The position numbers and the translations under genes were made by a program. A model generated the notes under the pieces. That model was not told the origin of the DNA, made no database searches, and saw only the letters and a program-made list of their open reading frames with translations. Shown one piece after another: positions 36,811 through 48,545 of a stretch of 64,000 nucleotides of DNA. Each line of letters opens with the position of its first letter. Within the stretch, counting starts at the first letter, position 1. Origin of the DNA: Marasmius tenuissimus (lineage: Eukaryota > Basidiomycota > Agaricomycetes > Agaricales > Marasmiaceae); the NCBI GenBank assembly GCA_029532415.1, contig JAQOTA010000054.1:2542001-2606000 (forward strand), written 5' to 3'.

Positions 36811-38233
36811 ATGAACTCGCGTCCTCGTTATAGTGACGATGAGAAGAAACATCTTCTTGCCAACCTTGAGATTGAGGGTACGATTTTTTCAGATTCTTCC
36901 GTCCAATGGTTTGTTGATTGGCTACCCGTTTTAGTCGCGCATCGCACTCGTCAATTCCAGTCATGGCTCGCCGACCGTCTGGAGCAATTCAAGCTGCAAC
37001 AAGAGGGACATGTTATACGTCTTCCGAAGCAAGTGAGGAACATGACTATGAGGGAATTTGGAGAAAAGTATAATGGAAACGTCGAAGCTGCGATGAAGGG
37101 GATACAGAAGGAACGGCTCAAGGCGAGCGCAAGTGGGGAGGGCATAGGAGAAATAGATAAGACTACCAGGAAGAGGAAATGGCTAGCAATTCAGAGCGCA
37201 GAGGACGATAGTGCTGCTGGTGATGGCGATGTACGGTCATCAAAAAATGGTGAGCTCCCCATATCTGGCTTCAGGTTGGTAGCCTCTGTGTTGACCATAT
37301 TTTAGCCCGAATGATGCAGGCTACATCGCCCAAGAAAGCTGGCTCATCGACAGCCCCCGGAACGGCGCAACACGCTCGCTTAATGGGAACGAGAACTCCC
37401 GGAAAGGTTCGTTCATGCATGCATAGTTCTCGTGCAAATAATTCAAGAGTTCTATGCAGTCAAGGACCCTCAGCAGCATTCCAGGCTCTCCGAGTCCCCA
37501 GAAAGCTCCGGCTTTCAAACCGTCGTTCAACCGAAGCAACTCTACAGCCAGCAATGCTCGCCCCTCAATACCCAGACCACTTTCTCCCTCGAAATCCTCC
37601 ACCGGTCTCATACCCAACTCCCGACTTCCTCCAAACTACAACCCTGGTGCTCCGAGACCCAGGGTCCCTTCATCATCAACATTCAACCCAGCATTACCGC
37701 CCGAAGCACCAGGCTATCCTTCCGGATCTCTACGTTTGCCCAGAATGGACGAGAAAATGCTCAGCATCAACGGTTCACCTCTGGCTAATCCTCTCACGTA
37801 TCGGACAAGCGGCACTTCAGAAGACAGCGACGGGGGTAGCAGTAGTAATGGCTATGGTGGCAGAAGACTGAAACGCACAGCCAGCAACATATCTATCCGA
37901 CCTGACCCTCTTGGTCGACCGAACTCACAAACGGGCTTTTCAACTACCCATTCGCGCAACAACTCTGAGGTTACACTTATTTCACCCACCGAGACCCACA
38001 CATATGATGGGCTTCCACCCAAGACACCTGACACGAAGTTCTCTACTATGACTCGATCTTACTCCGTCGCCATCTCCACTAAGGACGGCCATTTAATCGA
38101 GTTTGACCCGCTCCAGACGTCGCCCGGCGAGCTGGACGCATTGGAAGGTATAACAGATAGCGCGAAGAAGCAAGCGAAGGAGGAGATGGGCAGATTGGTG
38201 CAGGCAGCCGCTCTCAAGTGGAAGGTAGGGTAG
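36811..38233 (+). CDS. Borealin/Nbl1-like chromosomal passenger complex subunit
   Basis: Four exons (36811-36877, 36935-37249, 37306-37406, 37460-38233) close in frame to 418 residues. The N-terminal 90 residues match the borealin N-terminal domain: KKHLLANLEIEVAHRTRQFQ, then LADRLEQFKLQQEGHVIRLP and a conserved RNMTMREFGEKYNG. In other species this helical segment packs with survivin and INCENP to place Aurora B on centromeres and the midzone. The middle 220 residues are Ser/Pro-rich and disordered, with many SP sites that could be Cdk targets. The C-terminus (RSYSVAISTKDGHLIEFDPL) is a compact fold-like segment ending LVQAAALKWKVG. Yeast Nbl1 consists only of the N-terminal part, so this longer version is closer in layout to animal borealin. 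The identification rests on the N-terminal domain. Confidence 0.75.
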
Positions 38234-38979
38234 TTTTCTCGATTGACAGCTCTGCGTGGACGCTCCCCGTGACATCTACCTATTCCTTTCTGGCTGTGTT
38301 GTATAACTATCTTCGCTCACTTCCACATCGTTCACTATTTCTTTATTCATCTCGCATCATCATAAATTATTACACGTCGCTATCTCACTACTACTCTCAA
38401 TGTGTAATTTCAACTCTCGTGTTCGGATGCCCAACTGTGAGACGATGTCAATGTCAACGGAACGGACTCCCAGAAGATAACAAAGACATAGCGACGCCAC
38501 AGGGCGGAAAAGTGTGAATGGTGTACAATCTGCCTGGAACACTACACAAGCGGGCTAACGTGATGGATATCCTTCCTGCAGCACAGAAGGAGATACACTG
38601 GTTAGACAGGCAGCATGCATATATCCCGCCAGCCATAGGCACCAAAAATTTATCCCTGCGATTCTTCAAGTTCTAGTCTACACAGACAAGAGATTCCCCC
38701 CACAGCGGAAGAAGAGGTGCGCCCCTTGATCGGCCTGCTGCCCTCGTTGCGATTTTTGTGGGTACAGATGGGCGTTTGCCTCCAAGGGGGATATGGGTCA
38801 CATGGCTACACAGCGTATGTGAAATTCATGTCCGGCGGCATGCGTCCTGCCCGAATGCCAGATGAGAATAAGACTCACAGCTCAAAAGTGTCTTCTGCTT
38901 CTTCAATACATTGTGCATGGACAACATAAGATTACAAGGTATATACTCAATTCGACCATGATACGTCCGAGAAATTACA
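38234..38979. other. 0.75 kb convergent intergenic stretch
   Basis: 3' regions of the borealin-like gene and the nuclease. No coding feature; the first part (38290-38420) is a T/C-rich stretch typical of a 3' end. Confidence 0.45.
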
Positions 38980-41299
38980 CTAGCAAACCCTGACTCTTGC
39001 AACACTGGGGTCATGATCACTGACCCTTACATCGAGCGAGGGAGACCAATTGTTGACCTAGAAAGGGTCTCAGTAAGCACTCTACGTCGAATCTTCCGAT
39101 ACTCGTGTGGGAAACGTACATGAATATGTTCAGCTTCCACCTTCCTCTTGCCAATAGCACTCGACACGAACATATGATCCAACTGCTCAGTGTTCTGGTC
39201 GAATACGTAGGTGTATCTCTCCACGGGTGGAATGTCCGCGAGCTCGTCCACCTCAGACATGATGGCCGTTATCGAAGCCAAAACAGAGCGTGTCTGAGTG
39301 AACTCGTTGAAGTCACCCGCGACAACGATGTTGGCGTCTGGATCTTTGTCCAGCAGAGAGTTGAGGAAGCTCTTTGTTCCAAGATGTCAGGCGATACAGA
39401 AGGAGTACCATAATAAAGGAAACCCACCGAGACACTCTCGACCTGCTTCGTGCGCGTGTCCACGGGTAGGTTAATTGGAGGTCGTGCATCGCCATGGAGG
39501 GAAGAGCTTCCGCCTTTGGAGCTCAAGTGAAGGTTAACCGTGAACAGACGTGTACCGGAAGCTGTTTGCCATTCCGCGACGAGAGGTTTCCGGGTTGCGA
39601 TCCAAGCAGGATTGGTAGGGTCGATACGACCAGGATTCAGGCTGAAAAGGCAGTAGACCATGATGGTAAGTGACCGCATTAGGCGTGAAGGAGAATACAA
39701 CCCACCTTAAGGATGCTTTACCGTAACTGTCGAGCACTTCCACGCTGTCCAAAGAGCCTCCCACTGGCGAACCGGGCACTAGGCTCAGCTTCTCGGGGCG
39801 GTATCTAAGCAATACAACGATGAACGGCACAATGTACAACGATGGAGTGAATTTGACTTACAAGAACGCAGTCCGGATGTTACCCCCGGGCTGACCGCCA
39901 TCTTGACCGTCCACAGGAGGAATTTCGATAAAGTCATAAGTTACATTGCCAGCTTTGGCTATAGCATCAGTCAAAGCCTTCAGAGTGACGTTGGCTATCA
40001 CTACTCCATCATCTGTAGGGCCTGAGTTGTCCTGTATTTCCTGGACAAACATGATGTCAGGGGCATTAAGGAAGTTGGCTATATGGTCCGCGACAGTGGG
40101 TATATGGGTGGATGTTGGGGCCATATTCTCTACCTGGCGAATGTAATCAGGTAAAGGGTATTCGACCTGCAAGTATACAAACGTCCTCACGTTATAATCC
40201 CCGACCGTCAAGGTGCACTCGTCTGCAGAAGTGCCATCGATGAAGCTTTTGGTCGCCCTCGTAGTGTTAACAAATACTGTGGCTGGGGCCGTGAGTGGAA
40301 GGACATAGAAGAACCCGAACCTGAAGTGCTGGAATTAACGACTCTGTGCGAGTTGTTGAGAGATGAGCGTACTGGAAAGCGACGACCCCGACAATGTCTG
40401 ATACACGACTTCCAACCGCCACTGCAGGGTTTTTAGTCCCATCCAAAGGAGTACCGATAATTATAGCTTCTGGGTTCAGGTCTGGTATCCCGTCGGGACC
40501 TGGGAAAGCCGAATTTAGCATGAAAAGGTACTTGGAAACAGCCGAAATGGGCGAACCAAAGGTCACGGTAAGGCCTCCCCTCTCGTTCTTTCCGGTGACT
40601 GGCCAGTCCCCATGTACCCAGAACTCGCCGAATCGGTTGGGGAAGTCGAGTACGACTGGGTTGGTGACCGAGACGAGCTGGCCCTCAAGGCTCTCCCAGA
40701 AGTCAAGTCCATATTTCTCCGGTTCCAGGGTCGCGTTCACGACTTCAATTAAACTGACGTTGTTCGGGGCTGAAAGGACGCCATCCGGTCCAACATCCAG
40801 AGCAGATAGGGCGACAGTTGGCGGGAACCTATCTTTCCCAAGAACGACGGGTGTAACGACATGGTTGGACGAAATCACATTGACGGTGGAAAGTGTGGGA
40901 GCGATTTCGGTTGTGAATAGGTCGTTGGGTGCGCTGCTGGATCGGAATTCTGTGACTGTTCCGTCCATTGAAACTAAATCTCCTATCTCGACTCTTGACG
41001 CGGCAGGCGTCGAGAACACGAATAATCCATTGGAAACGCGTGGGTCTTCAACGGGGTCTCCGGTCATGTAAAAACCGTTGCTGGCCTGCTCATATGTAAG
41101 TTGCAGTACCACGCGATAGATAAGAGATGGGGGTTGGAAGCTGATAACGCACCTTTGCAGTAACAATCCCAGTTACATTGGTAACATTCTGACCAACGAG
41201 TGGAGACCTCCAGGTTGAACCTTGAATATCGGTTATGGACGTCGATGAACAAACCGCGACGAAGCTCGACCAGAACAACAATGAGTACAGCCGATCCAT
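38980..41299 (-). CDS. Secreted endonuclease/exonuclease/phosphatase (DNase I fold) protein
   Basis: Eight exons (41153-41299, 40373-41085, 40191-40320, 39862-40133, 39706-39804, 39428-39641, 39120-39371, 38980-39057) close in frame to 634 residues. I start at the ATG at 41299, giving a signal peptide (MDRLYSLLFWSSFVAVCSS). The first 300 residues are beta-rich with SITDIQGSTWRSPLVGQNVT and a repeat-like second half, as in bacterial extracellular nucleases that carry an OB-like domain before the catalytic part. The catalytic domain shows GDYNVENMAP, FVQEIQD, FTVNLHLSSKG, VVAGDFNEF, LDHMFVSS and, in the last exon, VRVSDHDPSVARV. The final SDHDP is the catalytic His-Asp motif of this superfamily. 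Substrate could be DNA or RNA outside the cell; phosphodiesterase activity on other molecules is not excluded. Confidence 0.88.
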
Positions 41300-41838
41300 G
41301 AGCCTTGCCAAGTAGTCCTGGATGGAGGGAAGGATCGCAACGAGTGGCTAGGAACAGACCATTTCACTTTATACCAAAGCGGCCCAGAGAAATTTGGAAT
41401 TAGCCTACAGCGATCCCATATGCTACAAGCTCCATGTGAGTGTAGTTGCCAGTCAAGGAAGTCGATATCAGAGTATGATTGACGGAAGAGAGAAAGGAAC
41501 GTGGGCGGGGAGCATGTGCTTGTGCTTAGCTTGTGTCCCTGCAGCCCGAGCGGAAGAGCGACAGGATGCAGGCTCAGGGCTGCTGTTAGCGCGAGCGCGT
41601 CGCTGTGAGAAACAATTTCTAAAATAGGTAACTTCGCGTTACTTGGCTATTCTGGGTTGGCGGGTTCGAACCTGTTCGAACTTCGATCTGTCGTCGTCAA
41701 AAATCTTAGCCATGTTCGTATCAACTTTTCAGGCACCTTTCCCGTGCCTTTCTGCCAGCGCCAGTGTCGTGGAGATGGGTTCGTTATTTTTGCATGACAA
41801 CTCGTCTAAGTATGGCTGATCTTGTCTAAGTAGTGAAT
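41300..41838. other. 0.54 kb between nuclease and MFS transporter
   Basis: Promoter of the nuclease and 3' region of the transporter, both on the minus strand. No coding feature. A sequence near 41661 (gggttcgaacct) recalls a tRNA B box but no cloverleaf can be drawn around it. Confidence 0.4.
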
Positions 41839-44008
41839 TTACGAATTTTGAGCGGGGTTCGTCGGGTCTTCAGCAGTGGCACTTCTCAATCGACGTCCTC
41901 CGACCCAGCCACGAAGTATCTTGAACATCGGCCGTTCTCCCAAGAAGAAGAACTCCACAATGACCGCCGATGCTACCACTCCAGCACCAACGTAACACAA
42001 CACATTCCAGCCGTTCTGAACGTGGTCGAATATCTGTAAAGCACGTAAGTTGCAGACCTCAGATAGGTCGTAATCAGAAGGGAGACTCACCTGACCACCC
42101 ATGACTGGTCCAACTACAATGGAAGCGAGTCAGCGAAGAACGTCAGCTCGACAGTACTAGACCACCTACATGTTGAACCCAACCCGTACGCGACATTGAG
42201 CGCGGCGTACACATGTGCGTCTGACGACAGGTAAGTGAGAAGCTCAAGTATTATAGAGAGACCAAGCTTACATCCAATGCCATCAATGAGACGGGAAATT
42301 TCCGCGAGCTCTGCACTGAGCGGGGTGAAAGCCGACGCAGCGAAGAAGACTGTTTGACGATTAGTGTCGTATTTAGCTCTCCTCACTACGAGAGACATTC
42401 ACGTACAATCGAGAGCGATGCCCACGATGAAGGCTGGTAGCGTCCGGCTCGTAGACAATATCCACCAAGGAACGCTAAGAAGAAATCCGGCTGTGGCGAT
42501 GGGCGCTGGACCGAAACGGTCAGTGAGGTACCCGGCGATTGCAGAGGCTGGAGAGTCTTTAGTTCATGCGGATGAAGATCGTTGGTTTCAAATAACGCAC
42601 CAAAGAAAGTCGGGACAACGGCAGCTATGAACACCAACCCAACCTTGCCAGAGTCGAAGCCCCACACCATGTTCATGTGCGCCGGCAGAGGGGGTTCTAT
42701 GGCAGTGTGGATTAATCTGACGGGAGGTTGAGAATCAAGTGAAGGAAGGGCGAGAGGACAACATACCCGTAGACAAAAATCCCAAAGATAGTTGCCACCG
42801 CTCTTGGCGATGTGAGTAATGCACGCAGTACCTGCAGGAAAGATAGTTGGATCTGAGAGGCTGGTTCATTAGGTGCCGCGAGAGGTTTCTCATTTGTCTG
42901 TTCAGGGACTCTTGGTTCGACAGCTATACCCGAGGAATTGCCTTGTTCTGTTTCTCCTTCTCCGCCTGGTTGATTTGTAGGGGCTTCCGGATCTGCTTGT
43001 GTGGATGGTCCGAGACTCTTTGGATCGTGGCCCCATACCAGAGCCGCCTTGCGCTCGATGACGATGACTCGAGCAACGAGATCCAAGATGCAAGCGATTA
43101 TCACGAAGATGCAAGGACCACGGAAGCCAAAACGTTCATAGAGTGCACCACCAACGGGAGGGCCAAGCAAGATCCTATTGAGCAGTATCTATGAGGAGGA
43201 ATTCGGGTATCTGCGTCGTGTGAAAAGGACCTACCCGATTGAGAGTCCCGACATGGCAAAGCCAAGTTGCCCTAGATGCTCGATGAGGAATATGTTCACA
43301 GACGACGGTTGCCAACTACCCACTTCCTAGAACCTTTTCAGGTGCGGTATCACATCTGACAAGGATCAATTCAGTACACCATCACCCGCGCCTCCTCGAG
43401 TGCACTCACAGCAACGCTAGCCCAACGACCCAAACAAACGTGGATCCCACCCCTTGTAACACACGCGCAAGGACCATCAACCAGAACACCGGAGCTTCCA
43501 TGAGCATTATCAAGGACCCGACGAGCAGAAAGATGCCAAGCACAAGAGGTGCCTGCCGTGCGTTATACCGTTCGGAAAGCATGGCCACGGGAAACGTTGC
43601 TGGAGATATTCAGCTTTTAGCGCCAAGTTCTTAATGAAAAAACCGTAGGATGGAGACACTCACTGATTAGAAGACCTCCAGACTGGATGATTCGAACGCG
43701 TCATTTACTTTCGAGTGGTAACGGATGGAGAAGATACAACGCACGTAGGCGAATAGAAGGTAACCAGTTAAACTTGAGACGTTATTGTGTCCCATGGCCT
43801 CCAGTTGGAATGGTAATACAGGGATGACTATGGAGTAGGCCACCAGATCAACAGCGATTCCTAGGAATGCGCAATTTAGTGAGCCAATGAGAGGACCCAA
43901 AGCTTGAAAAATTAAACGTACCGAGCCATACAACAAAAGTAACATACCAGTGACCTGATCTCCATTTCAAGCCGACTGGAGGAGATATATCTTTCGGCAC
44001 TGGACTCA
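41839..44008 (-). CDS. Major facilitator superfamily transporter (DHA1-like)
   Basis: Proton-coupled membrane transporter, many short exons. I start at the ATG at 44008: SPVPKDISPPVGLKWRSGHW leads into helix 1 (YVTFVVWLGIAVDLVAYSIV), followed by IPVLPFQLEAMGHNNVSSLT as in vesicular-amine-type and tetracycline-type MFS proteins. Later parts: VLARVLQGVGSTFVWVVGLA; LGPPVGGALYERFGFRGPCI, the motif C-like antiporter signature of drug:proton exchangers; a long charged central loop (about 43040-42840 on DNA); helices through to VLCYVGAGVVASAVIVEFFF; and a short tail to the stop at 41839. The antiporter signature suggests export rather than uptake. Neighbour: the PcaB-like lyase starts 519 bp away on the other strand, so the two could share regulation. 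Substrate unknown. Confidence 0.85.
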
Positions 44009-44527
44009 TGAGTATGACTATGAGCTGGAATGCGCGAAGAGAGAGCCTCCGCACAGAGTGACCCAAATAAACTGACACCTATTTGAGGCTGCGGACAAGG
44101 TCAGAACCTGAAAATCCTGAATTCTCGTTCGATGATAAATGTCGTTTGATGGTGACTCGATTTTAACAGGCCAAGGAAGGCCAAGGACCGATCGGGTCCA
44201 TGCAGATGCTAAATGGGATACGGGATAAAAATAATCCCGGCCCGGTCGACGCTTTGGCGGCTGGGCAAAGCCACTTCGAAGTCTCTGTTCGGACTCCCAT
44301 CGACTGTATACCTGTACTCCAGCGTACTCCGCCTTGCCGTTGAGGCCGAGACCAGGAAATTCATACTTTATATCACTGGACATGTACTCAAAGTCTCACA
44401 CCTCGCAAGTTTCTCTCAGCAAATCCGGAAGATCTGATTAAACAATGGGGGACGTCTCATGACAAGGCTGGCCCCCGTCTCCTCTCTCTTCCTCTCTCCC
44501 TCACAACGTAGGACAGCAAGCGAAAGA
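44009..44527. promoter_or_regulatory. Divergent intergenic region, MFS transporter and PcaB-like lyase
   Basis: This 519 bp separates two start codons that point apart. No other gene is supported. A pyrimidine-rich run (cctctctcttcctctctccc) lies 30-50 bases before the lyase start, a common fungal core-promoter feature. Confidence 0.5.
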
Positions 44528-46265
44528 ATGTCTGCGCTCGGATCCGTATCTGTCTACGACTCGATTTTTCGAACGATCTTCACCAACGAAGAGATACGCG
44601 CTGTGTTCAGTACGTGCCTCACGGTCCCGGTCTGTGAGAGGTTCTGACTGACATCGACTCGAAGGTGACAGGGCGTACGTTGCCAGGTGTATAGAAGCAG
44701 AAGTAGCTCTAGCAAGTGCGTATTTTCCTTCTTATTGCAGCACATGCACTCAGATATTGTCTATCGTTCACAGAGGCAGAGGCAGTACTGAAGGTTATAC
44801 CGGAAGATGCGGCAAACAAGATTGCAGAGGGCTGCCTCGGTTCAGTCGACAAATTAGACTGGGATCAACTACAGCATGATGCTGAGATCGTCGGATATCC
44901 GATTTTAGGGCTAGTGAGGCAGCTGGATAAGTTGTGTGGGGAAAGTGGAAAGTACATGTGGGTATCTCCTTCCTGGCTTTCGCAGATCAAGGTCACTGAG
45001 AACTTTGCTTTATAGTCATTGGGGTGCCACGACTCAAGACGTGATATTTCATGAAGTCGCAAAGTTTATCACAGTCTCTGATATATTCTGTCCTGTAGAT
45101 CATGGACACCGCCAGCGTCTTGCAGATCAAGTCTGGACTCGAGATAATCTCCCGTCAGCTCGACTCCGTCCGAGAGGTTCTGACTCGCCTCTCTATGAAG
45201 TACCGCGACACACCAATGGCGGGCCGTACCCACCTTCAACATGCTCTTCCCGTCACATTTGGATACAAATGCGCCGTATGGTTGTCGTCTCTGGATCGAC
45301 AAGAAGAACACCTCCGCCAACTCGACCGCAGAGTTCTCTTAGTTCAGTTTGGTGGAGCTGCAGGCACCCTTGCATCTCTAGGCAGCGATGATGACACTGG
45401 CCTCCAAGTTCGTGCAAAGATGGCCGAGGAACTCGGATTGCACGACCCACCTATCTCGTGGCACGTAGCTCGTGACGGGATTGCTGAATGCGTTTCGTTC
45501 CTTTCGGCGAGTATACTCATGGTAAACAGAGCTTTATGTACTGATCAAGTATCTTGTGAAACAGATCCTCGGCGGCACCCTCGGGAAAATCGCCCTCGAC
45601 CTCCTCCTCCTCAGCTCTTCCGAGTTCGGCGAACTTCAAGAACCCTTCGTCCCACACCGCGGCGCATCATCTACAATGCCTCAAAAACGAAACAGCATCT
45701 CATCCGAAGTCATCCTCGCATGTTCAAAGCTCCTACGCCAACACGCGGCTACAGCCCAAGACGCAATGGTCTCCGATCTCGAACGCGCTTCTGGTCCGTG
45801 GCATCTGGAGTGGAGTTGCGTGCCCGAGGCTTTTTGTGCCGCGAGTGGGGCGTTGAAGCAAGCAGAATTTGTGTTGGATGGGTTGGTTATTGATACAGAG
45901 TGAGTCTAGTCTATGACGATTCTCTCTGCAACTCGCTGATTTTTGCAATGAAAAGCCGCATGCTCCAAAACTTGGACATGTCGAAGGGACTGATCGTCGG
46001 GGAAGCGGTTATGATGGGGCTTGCACCCTCATTCGGGCGCAATGGCGCTCATGACATTGTATACGAAGCTTGCAAGGCCTGTATCGAAGAGGGAAATGCT
46101 TCGGCAGAGCAGGGTCGCCTGGCGGACAAGTTGAAGTCTATGCCCCAGGTGACTGAGAAAATGGATACCGCTGAAATCGATCGCCTTTGTGACCCAAAGA
46201 ACTATTTAGGGAGCTGTGGAAGAATGGTAGATCAAGTAGTTGGGAATAGGGCCCCCTTATTGTAG
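44528..46265 (+). CDS. PcaB-like lyase (3-carboxy-cis,cis-muconate cycloisomerase / adenylosuccinate lyase superfamily)
   Basis: Seven exons (44528-44609, 44665-44715, 44774-44957, 45016-45040, 45099-45521, 45565-45899, 45956-46265) close in frame to 469 residues. The fold is that of class II fumarases: SVYDSIFRTIFTNEEIRAVF at the start, then HWGATTQDIMDT, GRTHLQHALPVTFGYK and LVQFGGAAGTLASLG. The catalytic loop GASSTMPQKRNS deviates from the usual G-S-x-x-M-x-x-K-x-N (Ala for Gly) and lacks the Pro that normally follows Asn. The C-terminus (NLDMSKGLIVGEAVMMGLAP, LGSCGRMVDQVV) matches bacterial PcaB better than eukaryotic adenylosuccinate lyase. Known fungal muconate cycloisomerases of the protocatechuate pathway are an unrelated beta-propeller, so the reaction here is open. 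No other protocatechuate gene lies in the window. Confidence 0.85.
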
Positions 46266-46446
46266 ATATGCGAGATGGAGTAAAGAGTATTCGCATCCAA
46301 ATAATTATCAGGTATCTACAACGTTTAGTCGCCCGTCTATATATATAAAATTAAAGACTTGTAAGGAGTTGGGTGTTATATTGCACGACAAACCGAAACC
46401 CAAGCAAAAAACAAAAAACAGAAGAGAACCTGGGAGTATCCTCTCC

Positions 46447-48545
46447 TCAGTTCCCAGCAACCTTAGTCCCCTCCAGCTCCCTTCCACCGTCTTCCTCAGT
46501 CCCGCTCCCCTCATCCTGGTCGTTTTCTTGCTCCATCTCAGCTTCATCGATGACACCATGTCCTCCTTCAGCAACCGCGACATTCCGACTCCCACTCCCT
46601 CCACCTCTCGTATCGTCGTCTCGCTGTATATTCTCCCGCATAACACGAACATCTTCATCGACTTTAGCAGCGACCTTATCGATTGCGGCTTCGGCAAGCG
46701 AAACGTGAGCGCGGTGTTTGACGAGGTGAGCGGATTTGCGTGGTGGTCGCTTGAGGCGGCGACGGGCTACCATAACAGGGACAGAGCATTTCTGTATGAG
46801 ATAGTGTGATGTAGAACCGAGTAGGATACTGCAAGGATCATGTCAGAGAGGGGGGGAAAGGAGGAACGGAGAGAGACTGCGCACTTCTTCAACTGCCCTA
46901 ATCCACGAGATCCTACGATCAACATTACCGGTTCGTTGTAGTCCACTACATCTAGAAAGTGAAAGAACGTGTTAGAGTGTTCAATCGAAATGTGGAAGTG
47001 GTACCATACCTAAAATCATATGTCGCGCATTCTTAGCATGCCAGGCTTGACAATGGATAGTAACATTCAACTTGGTTCGTTGGAGCAAGCTTGTCGCTTG
47101 TCGGACCAAGATGTACGAAAGACCTTGGCGCTGTGATAGAAGTAGTACGTTAACGCATTATACTTAAGAGAGTGAGCGCAGATACCTCCTGTTGACTCCT
47201 CAGCTTGTTCGTTCGGTCGGTAGGGTTGGGGGTAGCTGGGTCAACTGGCGGAGGGTTTCAGTGATATCTCGAAAGGCAATAGCGGATACCACACTCACTT
47301 CTCGCCTCATTCTCCACAACTGTCACAATCAACATCTCATCCCGTCTCTGAGCACTGTGCCAATTCCCCACTCCACTGCATACCTCGATTCCTCACTCAA
47401 GTCACTCGCAACAACGTACATCCTCTTCTTCCTCTCATCCTCACGGACCTTCGCCTCCGGATCTCCCTGCGTGAGTGTGATTGTACACCTGTCTCGCTTG
47501 AACAGAGGCCGACTCGTTTTCAACGGCAAAGGCTCATGATGCCTCGTTGATTTGCGTCTCTTCGGTCCAACGGTACTGGGCCCTCGACGAATCCTAGCGG
47601 AAGAACCCGTGTTCAACGTGCTCGGGAAGTACGGTTCCGGCGGCACAACGACATTCACCCCTTCACCAAGAGGATCTGGGTCGATGTCGAGTTCCGCGTC
47701 AACGGTGTCAGCGGGAGTCAATGCATTTGCCTCGGTGTTCCGCTCTGTCTCTGGGTCAAAGAAATCCTCGTCGTCACTCCAATCCTCATCCTCGGTTTCT
47801 CCATCCGTTGTGGTCTCCCCATTAACAGTCTCTTCATCGGAATCATGGTCTGTGAACGCATTGCGTGGGCGAATGGATGTAGGAGTTTCGGCTAGGTCCA
47901 CGTCGGAGTGAGCCAGGGGGATGGCAGATGGCGCTGGGGAGGCTTCTCGATCTCTTCTGAAGCGACGGAAAGAGAAAGGTGATTGTGAGCGCGTGCGAGA
48001 TTGACTGCGAGATGGGGGGTCGGAGGCCGTGACTTGCGATCGAGAACGTCTGGAATTGGGATTGGAGACGGATCTTCCTCGTTCCTTCTCGTCGTCGATG
48101 CTCGTGTTGGTACTCGTTCTGGACAGAGACAGTGCTGAAAGGCCTCCAACCATCATCCGAGCGAACGATCCCGATGTAGACTTGGCCATCTCCGGGGCCT
48201 TGGACATTTCGGGCGCTGTGGGCGTCGACGGTGAGGCTTGGGCTGATGTTGTGCGTTTGAGATCATGATTGCTGTTGTCGTTGGACGATGAAGACGATGA
48301 AAAGACCTTTGAACCATTGAATAAGTTAGCCGACCAGCGTTTGGAAGCAGTTGGAGAGTCCGCGGTGGCAGCACGACTGAGAGGAGCACCCTCGACATAA
48401 TCATTCAGTTCTTTACCCTCTGTGGGAACGGGAAGTTGAGCGGATGAAAGACCTGAGCTCGTTGACGGTCGGCCACCACTCGAGGATGAAGGGCGCTTCA
48501 GCTTCCAGCCACGCTTCTTGGCTGGATTCTCCGGTGCAGACGACA
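46447..48545 (-). CDS. Universal stress protein (UspA) domain protein with apparent frameshift
   Basis: The start ATG at 48545 opens a disordered, Ser/Arg-rich N-terminal part of about 350 residues (MSSAPENPAKKRGWKLKRPS..., then an acidic run EDEDWSDDEDFFDPE). The Usp domain begins KRMYVVASDLSEESRYAVEW and reads GIGTVLRDG near 47345, after which the frame must change by one base to continue DEMLIVTVVENE. Beyond that the domain is intact over several exons: NPTDRTNKLRSQQE, YILVRQATSLLQRTKLNVTI, WHAKNARHMIL, MLIVGSRGLGQLK and GSTSHYLIQKCSVPVMVARR, then an acidic tail to the stop at 46447. The gene is otherwise complete, so I annotate it as one CDS broken once. Such proteins bind ATP/AMP or act in stress signalling; the role in fungi is unclear. 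Confidence 0.82.

Noticed and set aside
41655..41690. tRNA-like B box gggttcgaacct
   Set aside because: No matching A box or acceptor-stem pairing at the right spacing, so not a tRNA gene.
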